Of a stretch of DNA of 64,000 bases, positions 1 to 11,821 are shown piece after piece. The stretch is from Parietaria judaica (lineage: Eukaryota > Streptophyta > Magnoliopsida > Rosales > Urticaceae), in contig OX940861.1 in assembly GCA_954871525.1 (NCBI GenBank), positions 11,392,842 to 11,456,841 of the forward strand, in the 5' to 3' direction. How positions within the stretch are numbered: the first letter of the stretch is position 1; every line of letters begins with the position of its first letter. The position numbers were made by a program, and so were the translations under genes. The notes below the pieces were generated by a model, which worked only from the letters and a program-made list of their open reading frames with translations, searched no databases and was not told the origin of the DNA.

Positions 1-29
<29 letters not shown>
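1..29. repeat. (TA)n microsatellite
   Basis: Pure TA dinucleotide run at the window edge; its true length is unknown because it continues out of the window. Confidence 0.9.
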
Positions 30-31
<2 letters not shown>

Positions 32-2397
32 TTACAATATCTTCTCTTCTGCAGAAACCTAGACTTGAAAGTCAAAGAAAAAGTAGTCCTTTCATGGTAA
101 AGAAACAGTGAAACAGTAATAATTGAGGCCGTAGCATAAGGTTTATATAGATGTAGCTTGATCGACCGTACAATGTAGCTGCTTCTCGTCAGTCTTCTCC
201 GATATTCTCGTTATATTTTCTGTCACATCATACCAAACCTTTTGTTTTACATTTTATACTGAGTTCTTCGTTTCTATCCTCTCAGTCCGTATGTAGACAG
301 TAGAACATCTTCACTGAAATAGCTCAGCCAACGTAATCAACTAAATATATTTTACCCTTTATAATATAATTTCCTGTGAAGATATTATAAACTAAATAAA
401 TTCTTAGGTAGACCCGATTTTTTTGAACCTTTCGAATCTTGAATGGACTCGGGCCTAAAACGATTTATTAATAGAATAAACAATGGCTATTCCTTGGAAA
501 ATGAGACAACTATAAGTTTATGTTACTAATAAACTAATGTTACTTGGCCAAAAGAAGAAGTTTCATGAATAAAGGTTGACATAATGGTTATTATACTAAT
601 AGCAAGATGACTATTAATTTGTTGTCTTCTAGCTAGTTTAGTGTGGAAACTTCAAGCAATTTTTTTTGGTTGCATTTATTATTATTATTATTATAGTAAT
701 GATATCATTTCATTCATATTATAAGTTGTTTAGTTGGAAGGGTAATGTTATAAAAAAGATATATATATATATATATATTATAATTAGGAGATTGCATTCG
801 GCGGGATAGCCAATCCTGCCGAGTTGCAATCCACCGGTGGGCTAGCGAGCCCTTCTTGGTGTTTCTTTATTTGTGCTCGGTCTTTTAATGGGAACGGGCT
901 ATCGGTGCGGAATTTGCCTAAATCTTTAAATAAGAAAACGATAAAAGCAAATGAAATTGAAAACTTGACACTGGAATTATAGTGATTCACTTTTAGTGTA
1001 TGAGGTACGTCCACTTGCCACTTGTAAATCTCAATTCACTATCGATCTCTCCATCGGAGTTCTTGCACCCTTAATCTCTCTCTCTCTCTCTCTCTCTGCG
1101 CTACAATTCGCACTCAATGACGGTTGCAAGTCTTATATGTAAAAATAACCCTAGGGTAAATAATCCGTGTGAAAAGTTTAAGATACCCTCGCTACATAGC
1201 TGTGTAATCAGTTTTAACTTTTAACTACTTTGCGTAGGGTCCGGTAGCATTTCCGTGTAGATTAGGCTTCACACTAACACTTGCGGGTTGGAAGGAAGTG
1301 TTTAATTCAAACAAAGTACTAAAGATTCACATATGATTCTTGGCATAGACAATAAGTCCCAAGTATCCTTGTCTATAGAAGCTAGATGTAATATTATTCT
1401 AGTCGGCCTAACGAAACCCGTTATGGCAACAAAATAAAACCCTTATAAACGAAATCCGCGTGCACTTTTAGAATGGATTACATACCCAATACTTGCCGCA
1501 ACTCATTCGGATTTTGACCACATGCAAATTTGCTTATCTATGCATTTAAATATTTTTTTTTCAAAAACTTTCAAATGGATTTACAAACTTTTAATATTTT
1601 TTCCATGAAATAATTATTTAAAAGAGGGAATTGGGTATGTAGTCCATTCTAAAAGTGCACGCGGATTTCGGGGCTTTTTGCAAGAATGACCTTAAGTGAG
1701 ATTTCATTAAAAAACATACCCTCCTTTGGCACTATTCATGTTTCTTAGCAGAGGGTATTTAAGGGTATGAATTTGATTCGAAACCCAAATGAGGTCTTTT
1801 AGCAATTTATTTCTGGCCAGTTGAGCATATCTAAGTATAACGGTATAAGTACAACTTTTCTTATATTTTCCTTGAAAACTATTAACACAATATAAAGAAT
1901 AAAGATGAGAATACCAAATATGGGTTTGACTATAGTTTGATTATTAGGCAGATATAGTCATATAGATATACACTTTTGAAGATAAAATCCCCCCCAAAAG
2001 GGAAATAGCATTTATGTTGTGCGAGCTTGATTTTTTTTCAAAGCAAAGCAAACGTGTGGCTGTGCTTAGTTGCTTGCAGAGTACGGCTTCATCTTCACAA
2101 AACGACAAGCGTTTTGGTGTTAGAGATATCTTCAAAAACTACTAGGGTTAGGGTACGACTTTGGAAGTGGATTTTGCGTTCAATGACTGCGTTGCGTGTG
2201 GCTTTCCGCGATCTAACTAGTAAAGATAACCGCTAATTAATATGTAACAACTGCCTTCTAACTGTAAACTATCAATCAATGTAGTGGCCAAACTCGCTTG
2301 ATAATTGACCTAGCTATTGGTTTCCGAGGGATAAGAATGAAACGACAACAATGAATGTTTCGTTAGAAAGTGACGGTTGTATATATGGGTGTTTCAG
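30..2397. other. AT-rich intergenic DNA
   Basis: No gene recognised. Contains a (CT)n run near 1075-1097, a TA run near 760-778, and the foldback at 1450-1670 listed separately. Short open frames here (about 784-1014 and 1944-2236) have no recognisable motif and look like chance ORFs. The last 80 bases may be residual intron of the CHY/RING gene, because they end in a good acceptor (TTTCAG) at 2397. Confidence 0.6.
1450..1670. repeat. Foldback: 41-bp inverted arms, 139-bp loop
   Basis: Bases 1450-1490 and 1630-1670 are reverse complements over 41 positions with one mismatch (arm core CGTGCACTTTTAGAATGGA). The loop is AT-rich. This could be a MITE-like foldback or a hairpin-RNA locus. No target-site duplication is obvious. 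Confidence 0.75.
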
Positions 2398-3261
2398 GTT
2401 GCTAAAGTTTGTACCAATTGTGGCGTCAACATGGGGGAGTATTTCTGTGAAAAATGCAAATTCTTCTACGACAATGTAACGTTCCTTAATTAGATCTAAA
2501 ACTAGTTTTCGTCGAATATTGATTTATTATTCGATTGATTCGCTAATCAGCAAATTGAAGTTCATTTGATTGTTCTTTTGTGCTAATAAGCTCTATTTTA
2601 ATCCGTTATGCAGACCGATAATGGTCAATTTCACTGTGATGATTGTGGAATCTGCAGGTTACAATCTCTCGGCTCTTCTATGTTTCTGAATGATTTATCT
2701 TTGTTTAAATTTGGTGAGTTTAACGAGTGTTTTCTTGTTTAATTAATTCCCGGAACAAAGTTGGCAGCCGCGAGAATTTCTTCCACTGCAAGAAATGTGG
2801 TAAGCATTTCATCTACTTAACTAGAACGAAACTCGAAAAGTTGCATTGAGATTATGCAGGGTGTTCACTTAAACACGTCCATATCCTTAATCTATGTTGT
2901 GTAATTTACCATGCATTGTAATGAAGAAATATTGTCATTTCACTACGAGCAAATTTCACACAAAATTGCTCGGAAATTTGACAGGCTCGTGCTATTCAAT
3001 TAGTCTGCGGGATAATCACTTGTGTGTCGAGAACTCCATGAGGCACCATTGCCCCATATGTTATGAGGTTTGAATTGATTACATTCCTTCTCTCGGAACA
3101 GATTCCTATTACTTTCTTTCTCCCAACACGAATATTTTTTATATTAAATTATTTTGTTTAATTTTGCAGTACCTTTTTGACTCTTTGAAAGACACCACCG
3201 TTATGAAATGTGGGCACACGATGCACTGTGAGTGTTACTCCGAAATGATAAAGCGTGAAAA
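2398..3261 (+). pseudogene. CHY/CTCHY/RING-finger E3 ligase fragment (RCHY1/MIEL1-like)
   Basis: Five exon-like blocks (2398-2475, 2614-2657, 2759-2799, 2985-3067, 3170-3261) translate to the CTCHY zinc-finger and first half of the RING domain of plant RCHY1/MIEL1-type ubiquitin ligases. Visible motifs include [53 protein letters not shown] and [12 protein letters not shown]. In intact family members a CHY finger precedes this region, and the last CPIC pair plus a zinc-ribbon follow it. Both are missing here. The exon at 2759 keeps the frame only if it starts AGTTGGC, but the preceding dinucleotide is AA rather than AG, so the acceptor looks mutated. After a GTAAG donor at 3262 the sequence passes straight into retroelement DNA. 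A functional E3 is very unlikely. Confidence 0.85.
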
Positions 3262-3263
3262 GT

Positions 3264-5217
3264 AAGAAAGGGAAGAAAGTGAGGTCGATGCCTCTTGGTG
3301 TTGAGTGGGAGGCTAAGAACGAGGTTCTGTTCCCCGGGGGAGGTATCGAGTGAAAGAGCTCACCGAAGAGAGGTTCTTTGCCACCGGGGTCTGGTATCGC
3401 GGCCCTAACTACTCCTTCGTCGTGTACGATCACAACGAGGGTGAAGAGGATAACGTCGAGGACGAAGGTATGTTTTTCGAGCTGAATTTGGTTTTTGGTT
3501 TGGGTAAGAGTATTTTGTTTGTTCGGGCTTTTCTGACAATGGCTCTCTTTTGGCAGATATGACTTCCGAGCTGAATTATCGGGAGTTGAGGGCTCAGCGC
3601 GCAGCCGCCAAGGGAAAGGAGGCTGAGCCTCAAGGAGTCGGGAAAGCCTCTGGTCGGGGCAAGGAAGTACCCAAGGACGGGGAAGTTCGAAGGTCGGCTC
3701 CAGCTCAGCTCGCTGAGGGACGTGAGGTGGTTTCCAAATTGGAGGTTGCGCCGAAGCGAGTATCGGAAGGGACTATTCTTTCTGCAGCCGAGCAGGAAGC
3801 TGCTCGAGCCGTCGCCGAGCGGGAGTTCGTCGTTGTGTCCGACGAGGAGCCCGTCCTGCTACTGACTGGGAATCCTGAGCCCCTAGTCTCTTCTGCCTTC
3901 GCGCCAATCGAAACCACGAGCTCTCCCGGTCAGGGGAAGCGAGCTCGCTCCGCTGGGGATGAGGCTGCTCGCAAGAAGCCCAAGGGAGACAAGCCTGCTC
4001 AGAAGGCGGCCACGCCTTCTTTCGAGCTGACTCGTCCCAGCAGTACCAAGTCCTCTAGCAAGGGCTATGGTTCTAGGAAACCGGGGGTTTCCCATAAGAA
4101 GACAACGGGTCAAAATCGTGATTCGACCTGAGGTCCCTACTCGCGAGGTTGCTTCTGCCAAGGCAGGAGGTTCGGGTTCTCAGGCCGAAGTCAGGAGGAC
4201 TGCTAAGGTGGCCTGGTTCGGGGACAAAGGCCTTCATGAAGCTCCCAAGGTACCTGGGAACTTGATGATGCAGCTGACAAAAAAAGGGCTGTCCAACTTG
4301 AAGGATGACGCTGTCTCCCATCCTCGGGAGTACAACACACTTGCTTCCATACAGGCTAAGGTAAACCAGGTGCCATACTTTGCTCTTCTTTTTTTTACTT
4401 CCTTTTCCGGAAGTTACTAAGTCTTGTTCTTTTTGGTTTGGGCAGCTGGGGGCGTGCGCCAATGATTTGGTCATCAAGTACGAGGGGGTGAAGGCCGAGC
4501 TGGCTGAGAAGAAAGAGCAGCTTGACCGGGTGAACGCCGAGCTCGGGAAGAAATCCAGGTAGCTGACCATGAAGAAAAAAATAGATCGTGGAGCTGAAGC
4601 GCCATATCGGCATAAAGGACAACAAGATCAAGCCGTTGGAGATCACCAAGATGGATCTTAGGGAGAAGCTTGTCAATGCCTCTGCCTTGGTGTCTGAGGC
4701 TCATGCGAATGAGAACAAGGCAATTGGGATGCTCACTTCTTCTGATGCCGCACTGGGCCGGACTGAGAACAGACTGAGGGAGCTCCGCGAGGAGTTGATT
4801 GCGCTGAATGTGGAGCATAATTAAACCATCGAAGCGCTGACCCAGGCCAGGGAGGAGGCCTCTGCCGAGAAGGAGGTGACCAAGGCTGTTCGGCGCAAGT
4901 ACCGAAAGCGAGTGCAACAGAGGGATGCCGTGATTGCTCATCATAAGAAGGTCGCCTATGACACCAAGATCCTAAACCAGGTCCAAGGTAACATGGCCAT
5001 TATCGGTGAGATCCTCGAGGGCAAGCTCACCGACTCCCCATACGAGTTGGATATCCTTACGGAGGACAAGTCCAGTTACGAGGACATCCTGGCCGGGCAG
5101 CCGGCACCCGTGGTGGATTCTCCATCTCTCTCCCCCGAGCAAGACTTGACGGAGGGTGCTGATGTTGCGGATCAGGAAGTCCTTCAGGTGGACCAGCCGA
5201 CCAGTGCTCTTCCTTTG
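3264..5217 (+). pseudogene. Tat-element antisense coiled-coil gene, copy 1 (broken)
   Basis: Intron-containing ORF typical of the gene that Tat-lineage gypsy elements carry antisense to gag-pol, here separated from any gag-pol. Exon-like blocks end at 3467 (GTATGT donor), run 3557-4360, and restart at 4446; splice phases agree. The N-terminal half is basic and low complexity. The last exon encodes a Lys/Glu-rich coiled coil (KAELAEKKEQLDRVNAEL) matching the copy at 10939-11821. Lesions: a frameshift near 4100-4131, a TAG at 4560-4562, a TAA at 4822-4824, and loss of about 17 codons near 4486 relative to copy 2. Its right end fuses into a truncated LTR at about 5217. Confidence 0.7.
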
Positions 5218-6115
5218 GGTGGATTTTGACCTTCGCATCGTCAATACTTTCGACGTCGTCAAAAAAAAAAAACACCAGATGTTTTTTAGAGAGGTTCGTC
5301 CCAATGCGGTAGTTTACTACGTCCTCTGTAAGTTTATTGATGATTGAAAAAGATCAACCAGAACCACAAGCCGATTACGAGATGATCAAAAGAAAAGATG
5401 AAAACACTCTGAAAAAAATACAAATTTCACACTCTTTTCTCTCAGGGCGAATGCTTGCGTGTGCATGATAGAGCTGTCTTCTTGATTTTATAGGCCTTCA
5501 GTTTCTGCCCGTTGGTAGTGGCTTTGAGTTCGGAGCCTGACTTGCTGTTGAGCTGACACGTGGGCCACTTTCTACGAGAATTGCTCATTAATGGACTTTG
5601 ACTTGACATCGTAGGAGTTTGAATCTTGGTTGTGACAATTTTCCTGGTCGGGCTCTGGAGGTTTGAATTCAGGCTGTTGACTTGGTCTGCCCGGGCTTTT
5701 ATTACTTAGTGTGCTTCTGCTCAGATCCCTTTACGGCAGTTTCTGCTCGGGACAAAATTCTGAGCTTTGGGCCAACAGGCCTAGCCGAGCCTGGGCTTTA
5801 GCCAAGTGTATTGGGCTTTTGCTTCTGGCTGATGTGGTCCCTATGCTTTGTTCGGGTCCTTCATCTTCTGGGCTCTCTACTCGTGTCCCTTTGGAGCCTT
5901 TTCTGCTCGAGACGAGCCTTTGCATATTGGGCTTTTGATCTTTGATCGGGCCCTAGCGTTGTTAGGTGCTTATTGGGCTTTAGGGCGATGTATCTTACAA
6001 GCCCATTTGTGTGAATACTCAATTATATTCACAACTTTGGTCTTAAATTACATAAATCGTAAATTTAATTAATGGCCTTATTGTTCCGATTACGGAACGA
6101 ATTTGCACATCAACA
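5218..6115 (-). mobile_element. Tat-type LTR, truncated (LTR1)
   Basis: Matches the LTRs at 6130, 9707 and 18369, from the 'tggatcttgacctccgc' block to the terminal GCACATCAACA. Read on the minus strand it begins TGTTGATGTGC. The first about 85 plus-strand bases of a full LTR are missing, and the remainder is joined directly to the antisense coiled-coil gene. Confidence 0.8.
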
Positions 6116-6129
6116 GACGGCGCCAAACC
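6116..6129 (-). other. 14-bp primer-binding-site scrap between two LTRs
   Basis: The 14 bases between LTR1 and LTR2 read GGTTTGGCGCCGTC on the minus strand. The TTTGGCGCCG core is the PBS start also seen next to the LTR at 18369. Everything else internal to this element is gone. Confidence 0.7.
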
Positions 6130-7161
6130 TGTTGAAGTGGTTTCGCACACTAACAGTCACGTGATTTTTGAATGGAATTTCGATTTGGGATTGCTAAAGA
6201 CTTTGTGGATCTTGACCTCCGCGTCGTCAATATTCTTGACGTTGACAGGAATGAAAAATAAAGCAAATGAAAACACCAAAAGTTTTTTAGAGAGGTTCGT
6301 CCCAATGCGGTAGTTGAATACGTCCTCTGTAAGTTTATTGATAATGAGAAAAGATCAATAGGAATCACAAGCCTATTCCGAGATGATCAAAAGAAAAGAT
6401 GAAAAGCACTATGAAAAATACAAATCTCTACATACTCTTTTCTCTAAGGGTGAATGCTTGCATGTGTGTGATAGAGCTATCTTCTTGCTTTTATACGCCT
6501 TCAGTTTCTGCCCGTTGGTAGTGGCTCTGAGTTCGGGGCTTGACTGGCTATCGAGCTGACACGTGGGCCACTTTCTGAGAGAATTGCGCAGTGGTGGACT
6601 TTGACTCAACGTCGTGGGAGTTTGAGTTTTGGTCGTGGCGATTTTCCTGGTTTGGCTTTGGAGGTTTGAATTGAGGTTATTGACTTGGTCTGCCCGGGCT
6701 CCGATACTTAGTGTGCTTCTGCTCGGATCCCTTTATGGCAATTTCTGCCCGGGACGAGTTTCTGAACTTTCTAGGCCAATAAGCCTAGTCGGGCTTGGGC
6801 TTTTGGATCCGTGGGCCGGGAGGCCTGGTCGGGCCTAGGCTTTAGCCAAGTGTATTGGGCTTTTGCCTCGGGCTGGTGTGACGTTTACGTTCTGCTCGGG
6901 TCCTTCATCCTCTGGTGACTCTTTGCTCGTGTCCCTTTCGAACATTTTCTGCTCGGGACGAGCCTTTGTATTTTGAGCTTTTCTGATTGATCGGGCCCTA
7001 GCACTGTTAGGTGCTTATTGGGCTTTTGGGCCATGTATCTCTTAAGCCCATTTGTGTGAATACTCAATTATATTCACAACTTTGGACTTTAAATTACATG
7101 AACCGTAAATTTAATTATTGACTTTATCATTCCAATTATGAAACGAATTTAGACATCAACA
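6130..7161 (-). mobile_element. Tat-type LTR (LTR2)
   Basis: Full-length LTR copy with termini TGTTGA...CATCAACA as written on the plus strand. It is longer than LTR3 (961 bp), partly because of extra sequence around 6790-6850 where the 'ggcctggtcgggc' block is repeated. No matching 5-bp flanks are visible, as expected for a rearranged copy. Confidence 0.8.
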
Positions 7162-8514
7162 ATACTCAAACAAATGTAAATAAAATCATGTCACGTTCAC
7201 ATACAAGAAAATAAAAATAAGATCAAAAGATACTACATAATTTAATAATACACATAATTAACAATTTGGCTTTGTAGAGAAATCTCACATGGACCAAATA
7301 TAAATGAATAAAAAATACACATTTGTTTGGATTCGGAAAGTCCTACATGGAACAAATACAAAGAAAACAATAACAATGCTAGTATATAAATAGCAATATC
7401 CATTTCTAAATCCAAGCTACTGAACCTATCTATCTTGATACTTAGTAGGCCATGCAAAGTTGAATTTTTTCTTGAAAAATACTTTTTTTGTTTTTTGCAT
7501 TTAAGGTAATTTTGTCAAAATTTTTTGAAAAGTGCAAAAAAATTTACAAAGTACCCAATTTTTTTTTTTTTCTTCTTTTTACACAGTTTACATGGATAAT
7601 TTATTGGTATGGAATATTTGCCGATGACTACCCGCAAGACGGTTTATTGACGATTATCGAGGATAATTGAGGAAAATTCAAACATTGGTTGTATACATTG
7701 AAGTTGTTTATAATCATTGGAATCACGAACCAACTTCATTTTAAAATATGTAAATTTTGAGAAGATAAAGCACGAGTCGTTTATAATTGAAGGACAAAGT
7801 CCATCAGCTATTTCCAGTTATGTTTGTCATTTCAAGCAATCTTATCGTTTATATAGTATAATAATATTAATTCAAGTTACGTAATCTTTTTTATGATATA
7901 ATGTCATTTCTAACGTTGTTTATATTTCATTTTCTGATTTTGTTGTTGTTATTTATATTTCATTTTTCCAGTTATGTTGGCACGTATATATGTATATTAT
8001 ATAGTATATATATATATATATAAATATAATGTCATTTCAAGTTATATTGCCATTTACATTATAAAGTGTCATTTCAAGTTATATTGTCGTTTCATATGTC
8101 GTTTCCAGTTATGTTGTCGTTTATATGTTTTCGTAGCTACCATATTCAGCTATAACCATCTCACATTCACCAGCCAATCCAAATTATCTGATGAACAAAT
8201 TTAAATAATAATTAAAATAAAAACCCCACAAAAAATATTCCAAAATTCAGATTCTTTATTCATCTCACAAGAAAATATGCCAAGCTAAAAAAATGACTTG
8301 TACAATCATGATAAAATCCTACTAAGTCTCTTACCAAAGCATGAAGCTAATTAAACCAACAAAAGAAGAAAACCATGTGATTTCATGGCTCGGGAAATCG
8401 TCGAAAACTAGCGAATGCAGATCGAAGAATCTCTATTGGGATCGGAAAACTGTAACAGAAGAATACAAATGCAAATCCACGAAAGTATATGAGAGAACGA
8501 ACTAACTATGAATG
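7162..8514. other. AT-rich intergenic DNA
   Basis: No gene recognised. The stretch 7900-8150 repeats short 'gttatgttgtcgttt / gtcatttcaagttatattg' motifs. Its right part is probably the 3' UTR of the minus-strand gene that ends at 8515. Confidence 0.5.
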
Positions 8515-9074
8515 TCAAGATCGTTGCTTTGCTTCTGCATCATGTTTTCTCCAAGGATTCAACGCTTCCCTCATCGCCAGCGCCTCCGGGGAGCCCTCCT
8601 GTGCGCGTTTTTCTGACTCCAAAACCGTAACTTTCTCGTCTACAAACACGAAAGCGGAAAAAGGGAATTCACAACTCAATCAAACTAACAAAAGAGCACA
8701 ATACAAACATCACTACAAGTAATATGAAAAGTCCTGAGAGTAAAATGTGATCGAATGAGAAACATTCAAATTCTCAAACCTCTTTCACCAAAATCACACA
8801 AAACTACAGAATTCAAGATTGAACTCAAGAAAGTCAAACTAGTCATCGATGGACATTTCTGCAAGTTTTATATTTTTATGGGGGAGAATTGAACAATTTG
8901 AGAGAAAAAAGAAGAAGCCATTTTCCCAAAAATTCACAAGAGAATAACGATAGTCGAAACTGGAGGAATGAAGGGTCACTCACAAAAATCAGTCTTGATC
9001 ATGAATAACTCCATGGAAGCTCCGATTAGAGCTGCTCCGACAGAAATCTTCAGATACCAGTTTAAATGCTTCAT
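8515..9074 (-). CDS. 71-aa conserved small membrane-anchored protein, two exons
   Basis: Spliced minus-strand gene: exon 1 9074-8984, GTGAGT donor, acceptor TTTGTAG, exon 2 8639-8515. The joined frame is 216 nt (71 codons plus TGA) and the splice falls inside a codon (T|AC). The product starts MKHLNWYLKISVGAALIGAS, giving one probable membrane-spanning segment at about residues 6-25, followed by a charged helical tail with SEKRAQEGSPEA and REALNPWRKHDAE. I recognise the pattern as a small protein conserved across plants, but I do not know an assigned function. Size and topology fit an organelle inner-membrane microprotein; that is inference. A TTTTTGCAG acceptor lies one base before the ATG, so the 5' UTR is in an upstream exon. 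Both exons are free of lesions. Confidence 0.8.
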
Positions 9075-9075
9075 C

Positions 9076-9706
9076 CTGCAAAAAAAAAAAAAGTTGTGTT
9101 TAGTAAGAGAAGAAGAAATTGAGCTTGGGTTTGATTGAATATCTGTTCATGATTTGATATAAACATACATAAAAGTGAGTAGCTTTCAAAGTTCGAGCTT
9201 CGAAGACGCATCGATTTCTTGAACAGTTACAGAAATGAGGAGAAGAGAATCAAGGAGGCTTTTCCAAGCAAATTACATGTCGTTTTTGCTTGCCACTACT
9301 TATTTTTAATTGTCGTTATTTATTTTGTTTAGTGATTTCAAAACGTGTCGTTTCTTATCATTTAATTGATTTTGTGTTAAATTATCTTGTTTTTGTTACT
9401 TTGAGGCGGCAGACGAAGCCAGAAAATGTAACGAGAAGTGGGGAAAAATAATTTTTTCGGGCCACTATTAACAAATAAGAACTCATTTGAATACATCCGT
9501 TGAACTTGATCAACTATATTAACGAGATTAATATAGCTTCATAATTTTATTTTTATAATTTTTAGTGTTTAAGAAGCAATATGCTAGTTGTCGTGGATTT
9601 ACTTTTACTCTTTCATTGTTGTCGTTTGTAAAATATTTGTCGTTTATACACGTCTTTTATTACTTTTATTTTGTCATCATTTTATTTAATTATTAATAAT
9701 AAATAT
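9076..9706. other. 5' UTR/promoter of the 71-aa gene, then AT-rich DNA
   Basis: The first part (to about 9290) probably holds the non-coding first exon, intron and promoter of the minus-strand small gene. The remainder is AT-rich with no recognised feature. Confidence 0.4.
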
Positions 9707-10667
9707 TGTTGACGTGGTTTCACACACCAACAATCACGTGATTTGTGAATGAGATTTCGATTTGAGATTGCTAAGAACTTTGTGGATCTTGACCTCCGCG
9801 TCATCAATGCTCTCGACGTTGACAGAAATGAAAAATGAAACGAACAAAAACACTAGAGGTTTTTTAGAGAGGTTCGTCCCAATGCGGTAGTTGACTACGT
9901 CCTCTGTAAATTTATTGATTGAAAAAGATCAACCAGAACCACAAGCCGATTCCGAGATGATCAAAAGAAAAAATGAAGACATTATGAAAAATACAAATCT
10001 CACATATTCTTTTCTCTCAGGGTGGATGCTTGCGTACGTGTGATAGGGCTGTTGTCTTACTTTTATAGACCTTCAGTTTCTGCCCGTTGGTAGTGGCTTC
10101 GAGTTCGGAGCTTGACTTGATGTCGAGCTGACACGTGGGCCATTTTCTGAGAGAATTGCGCAGAAGTGGGCTTTGACTCGACGTCGTGGGAGTTTGAATC
10201 TTGGTCGTGGTGATTTTCCTGGTCGGGCTTTGGAGATTTGAATTGAGGTTGTTGACTTGGTCTGCCCGGGCTCTAATACTTCATGTACTTCTGCTCGGAT
10301 CTCTTGATGGCAGTTTCTGCTCGGGATGAGCTTTCGGGCTCTATAAGCCAATAGGCCTGATCGGGCTAGGGTTTCAGCTAAGTATATTGGGCCTTTGCCT
10401 TTAGCTGATGTGACATCTACGTTCTGCTCGGGTTCTTCGTCTTCTAGTGACTCTATGCTCGGGATGAGTTTTTGCCTTCTGGGCTTTTTTATTCTGATCG
10501 GGCCCTAGCACTGTTAGGTGCTTATTGGGCTTTTGGGCCGTGTATCTCACAAGCCTATTTGTGTGGATATTCAATTATATTCACAACTTTGGTCTTAAAT
10601 TACATGAACAGTAAATTTAATTAATGACTTTATTATTCCGATTACGGAACGAATTTGCACATCAACA
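9707..10667 (-). mobile_element. Tat-type LTR (LTR3), 961 bp
   Basis: Complete LTR with TGTTGACG...CACATCAACA termini (TG...CA on either strand). It lies at the 3' side of the minus-strand Tat element. Flanking pentamers (AATAT / GATAG) do not match, and no clear polypurine tract lies at 10668-10690. It may therefore not be the original partner of the LTR at 18369. Confidence 0.85.
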
Positions 10668-10786
10668 GATAGCCCATACCATTAAAAATACGAAGTATTG
10701 TTTATAGTATTTAAAGTTGATATAATCATATAAAAATTTGTGATGAAAATTAATTAAATTTGCAATATTAGAAACTTTCGTAACTT

Positions 10787-11821
10787 TTGGATGATGCTAT
10801 CTCCCACCCTCGGGAGTACAACACACTGACTTCCTTGCAGGCTAAGGTAAACCAGGTGCCATAATTTGCTTTTCCTTTCCTTTTTTTTTTACTTCCTTTT
10901 TTGGAAGTTACTAAGTTTGTTTATTTTGGTTTGGGCAGCTGGGGGCGTGCGCCAATGATTTGGTTCTCAAGTATGAGGACACGATCAAAGGCCTTGAGGA
11001 GAGGTTGGCTGCTACCGAGGGCGAGGGGGTGAAGGCCGAGCTGGCCGAGAAGAAAGAGCAGTTGGATCGAGTTAACGCCGAGCTCAAGAAGAACTCCGGA
11101 AAGCTGGCCATGAAGAAGAAAGAGATCATCGAGCTAAAGCGCCATATCGGCATAAGGAACAACAAGATCAAGGCGCTTGAGATCACCGAGCTGGATTTTA
11201 GGGAGAAGCTCGTTAATATCTCTGCCTTGGTGTCTGAGGATCAGGCGAATGAGTACAAAGCGATCGGGATGCTCACTGCTTCCGATGCCGCGCTAGGCCG
11301 GGCTGAGAACAGTCTGAGGGAGCTCCGCGAGGAGTTGGTTGCGCTGAAGGTGGATCATAACTACGCCATTGACGCGCTAACTCAGGCCTGGGAGGAGGCC
11401 TTTGCCGAGAAGAAGGTGACCACGGCTGTTCAGCACAAGTACCGAAAGCAAGTGCAACAGAGGGATGCCGTGATCGCCCATCACAAAAAGATCGCCTATG
11501 ACACCAAGATCCTGAACCAGGTTCAAGGTAACATGGCCATTATCCGGTGAGATCCTCGAGGGCAAGCTCACCGACTTCCCAGGCGAGCTGGATATCCTCA
11601 CGGATGACAAGTCCACTTACGAGGACATCCTGGCCGGGCACCCGGCACCCGTGGTGGATTCTCCAGCTCTCTCCCCCGAGCAAGACTTGACGGAGGGTGC
11701 TGATGTTACAGATCAGGAAGTCCTTCCGGTGGATCATCTGACCAGTGCCCTTCCTTTGGGACACAGTGGACCCGAAGTGAGCTCTTTCGTGCCAACCCCT
11801 GCCGAGCCGAGCGAGATGTGA
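10787..11821 (+). pseudogene. Tat-element antisense coiled-coil gene, copy 2
   Basis: End of one exon to 10846 (GTAAAC donor), an intron, then a long exon from 10939 after TTTGGGCAG. The 10960-11550 frame is an uninterrupted coiled coil (for example VKAELAEKKEQLDRVNAEL and NQVQGNMAII). At about 11545 one extra C relative to copy 1 shifts the frame into a TGA. Beyond it the other frame continues with LTDDKSTYEDILAGHPAPVV to a natural stop at about 11820. It is antisense to the neighbouring gag-pol, the arrangement known for the extra ORF of Tat elements. Its 5' exons are missing and replaced by about 115 bp of AT-rich DNA before LTR3. Confidence 0.75.

Noticed and set aside
784..1014. 76-aa minus-strand ORF
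   Set aside because: No motif, no splice context, in AT-rich DNA. Not supported as a gene.
9707..10667. LTR3 as a solo LTR
   Set aside because: Flanking pentamers do not match, so solo-LTR status is not supported. Kept as an LTR next to the Tat element.
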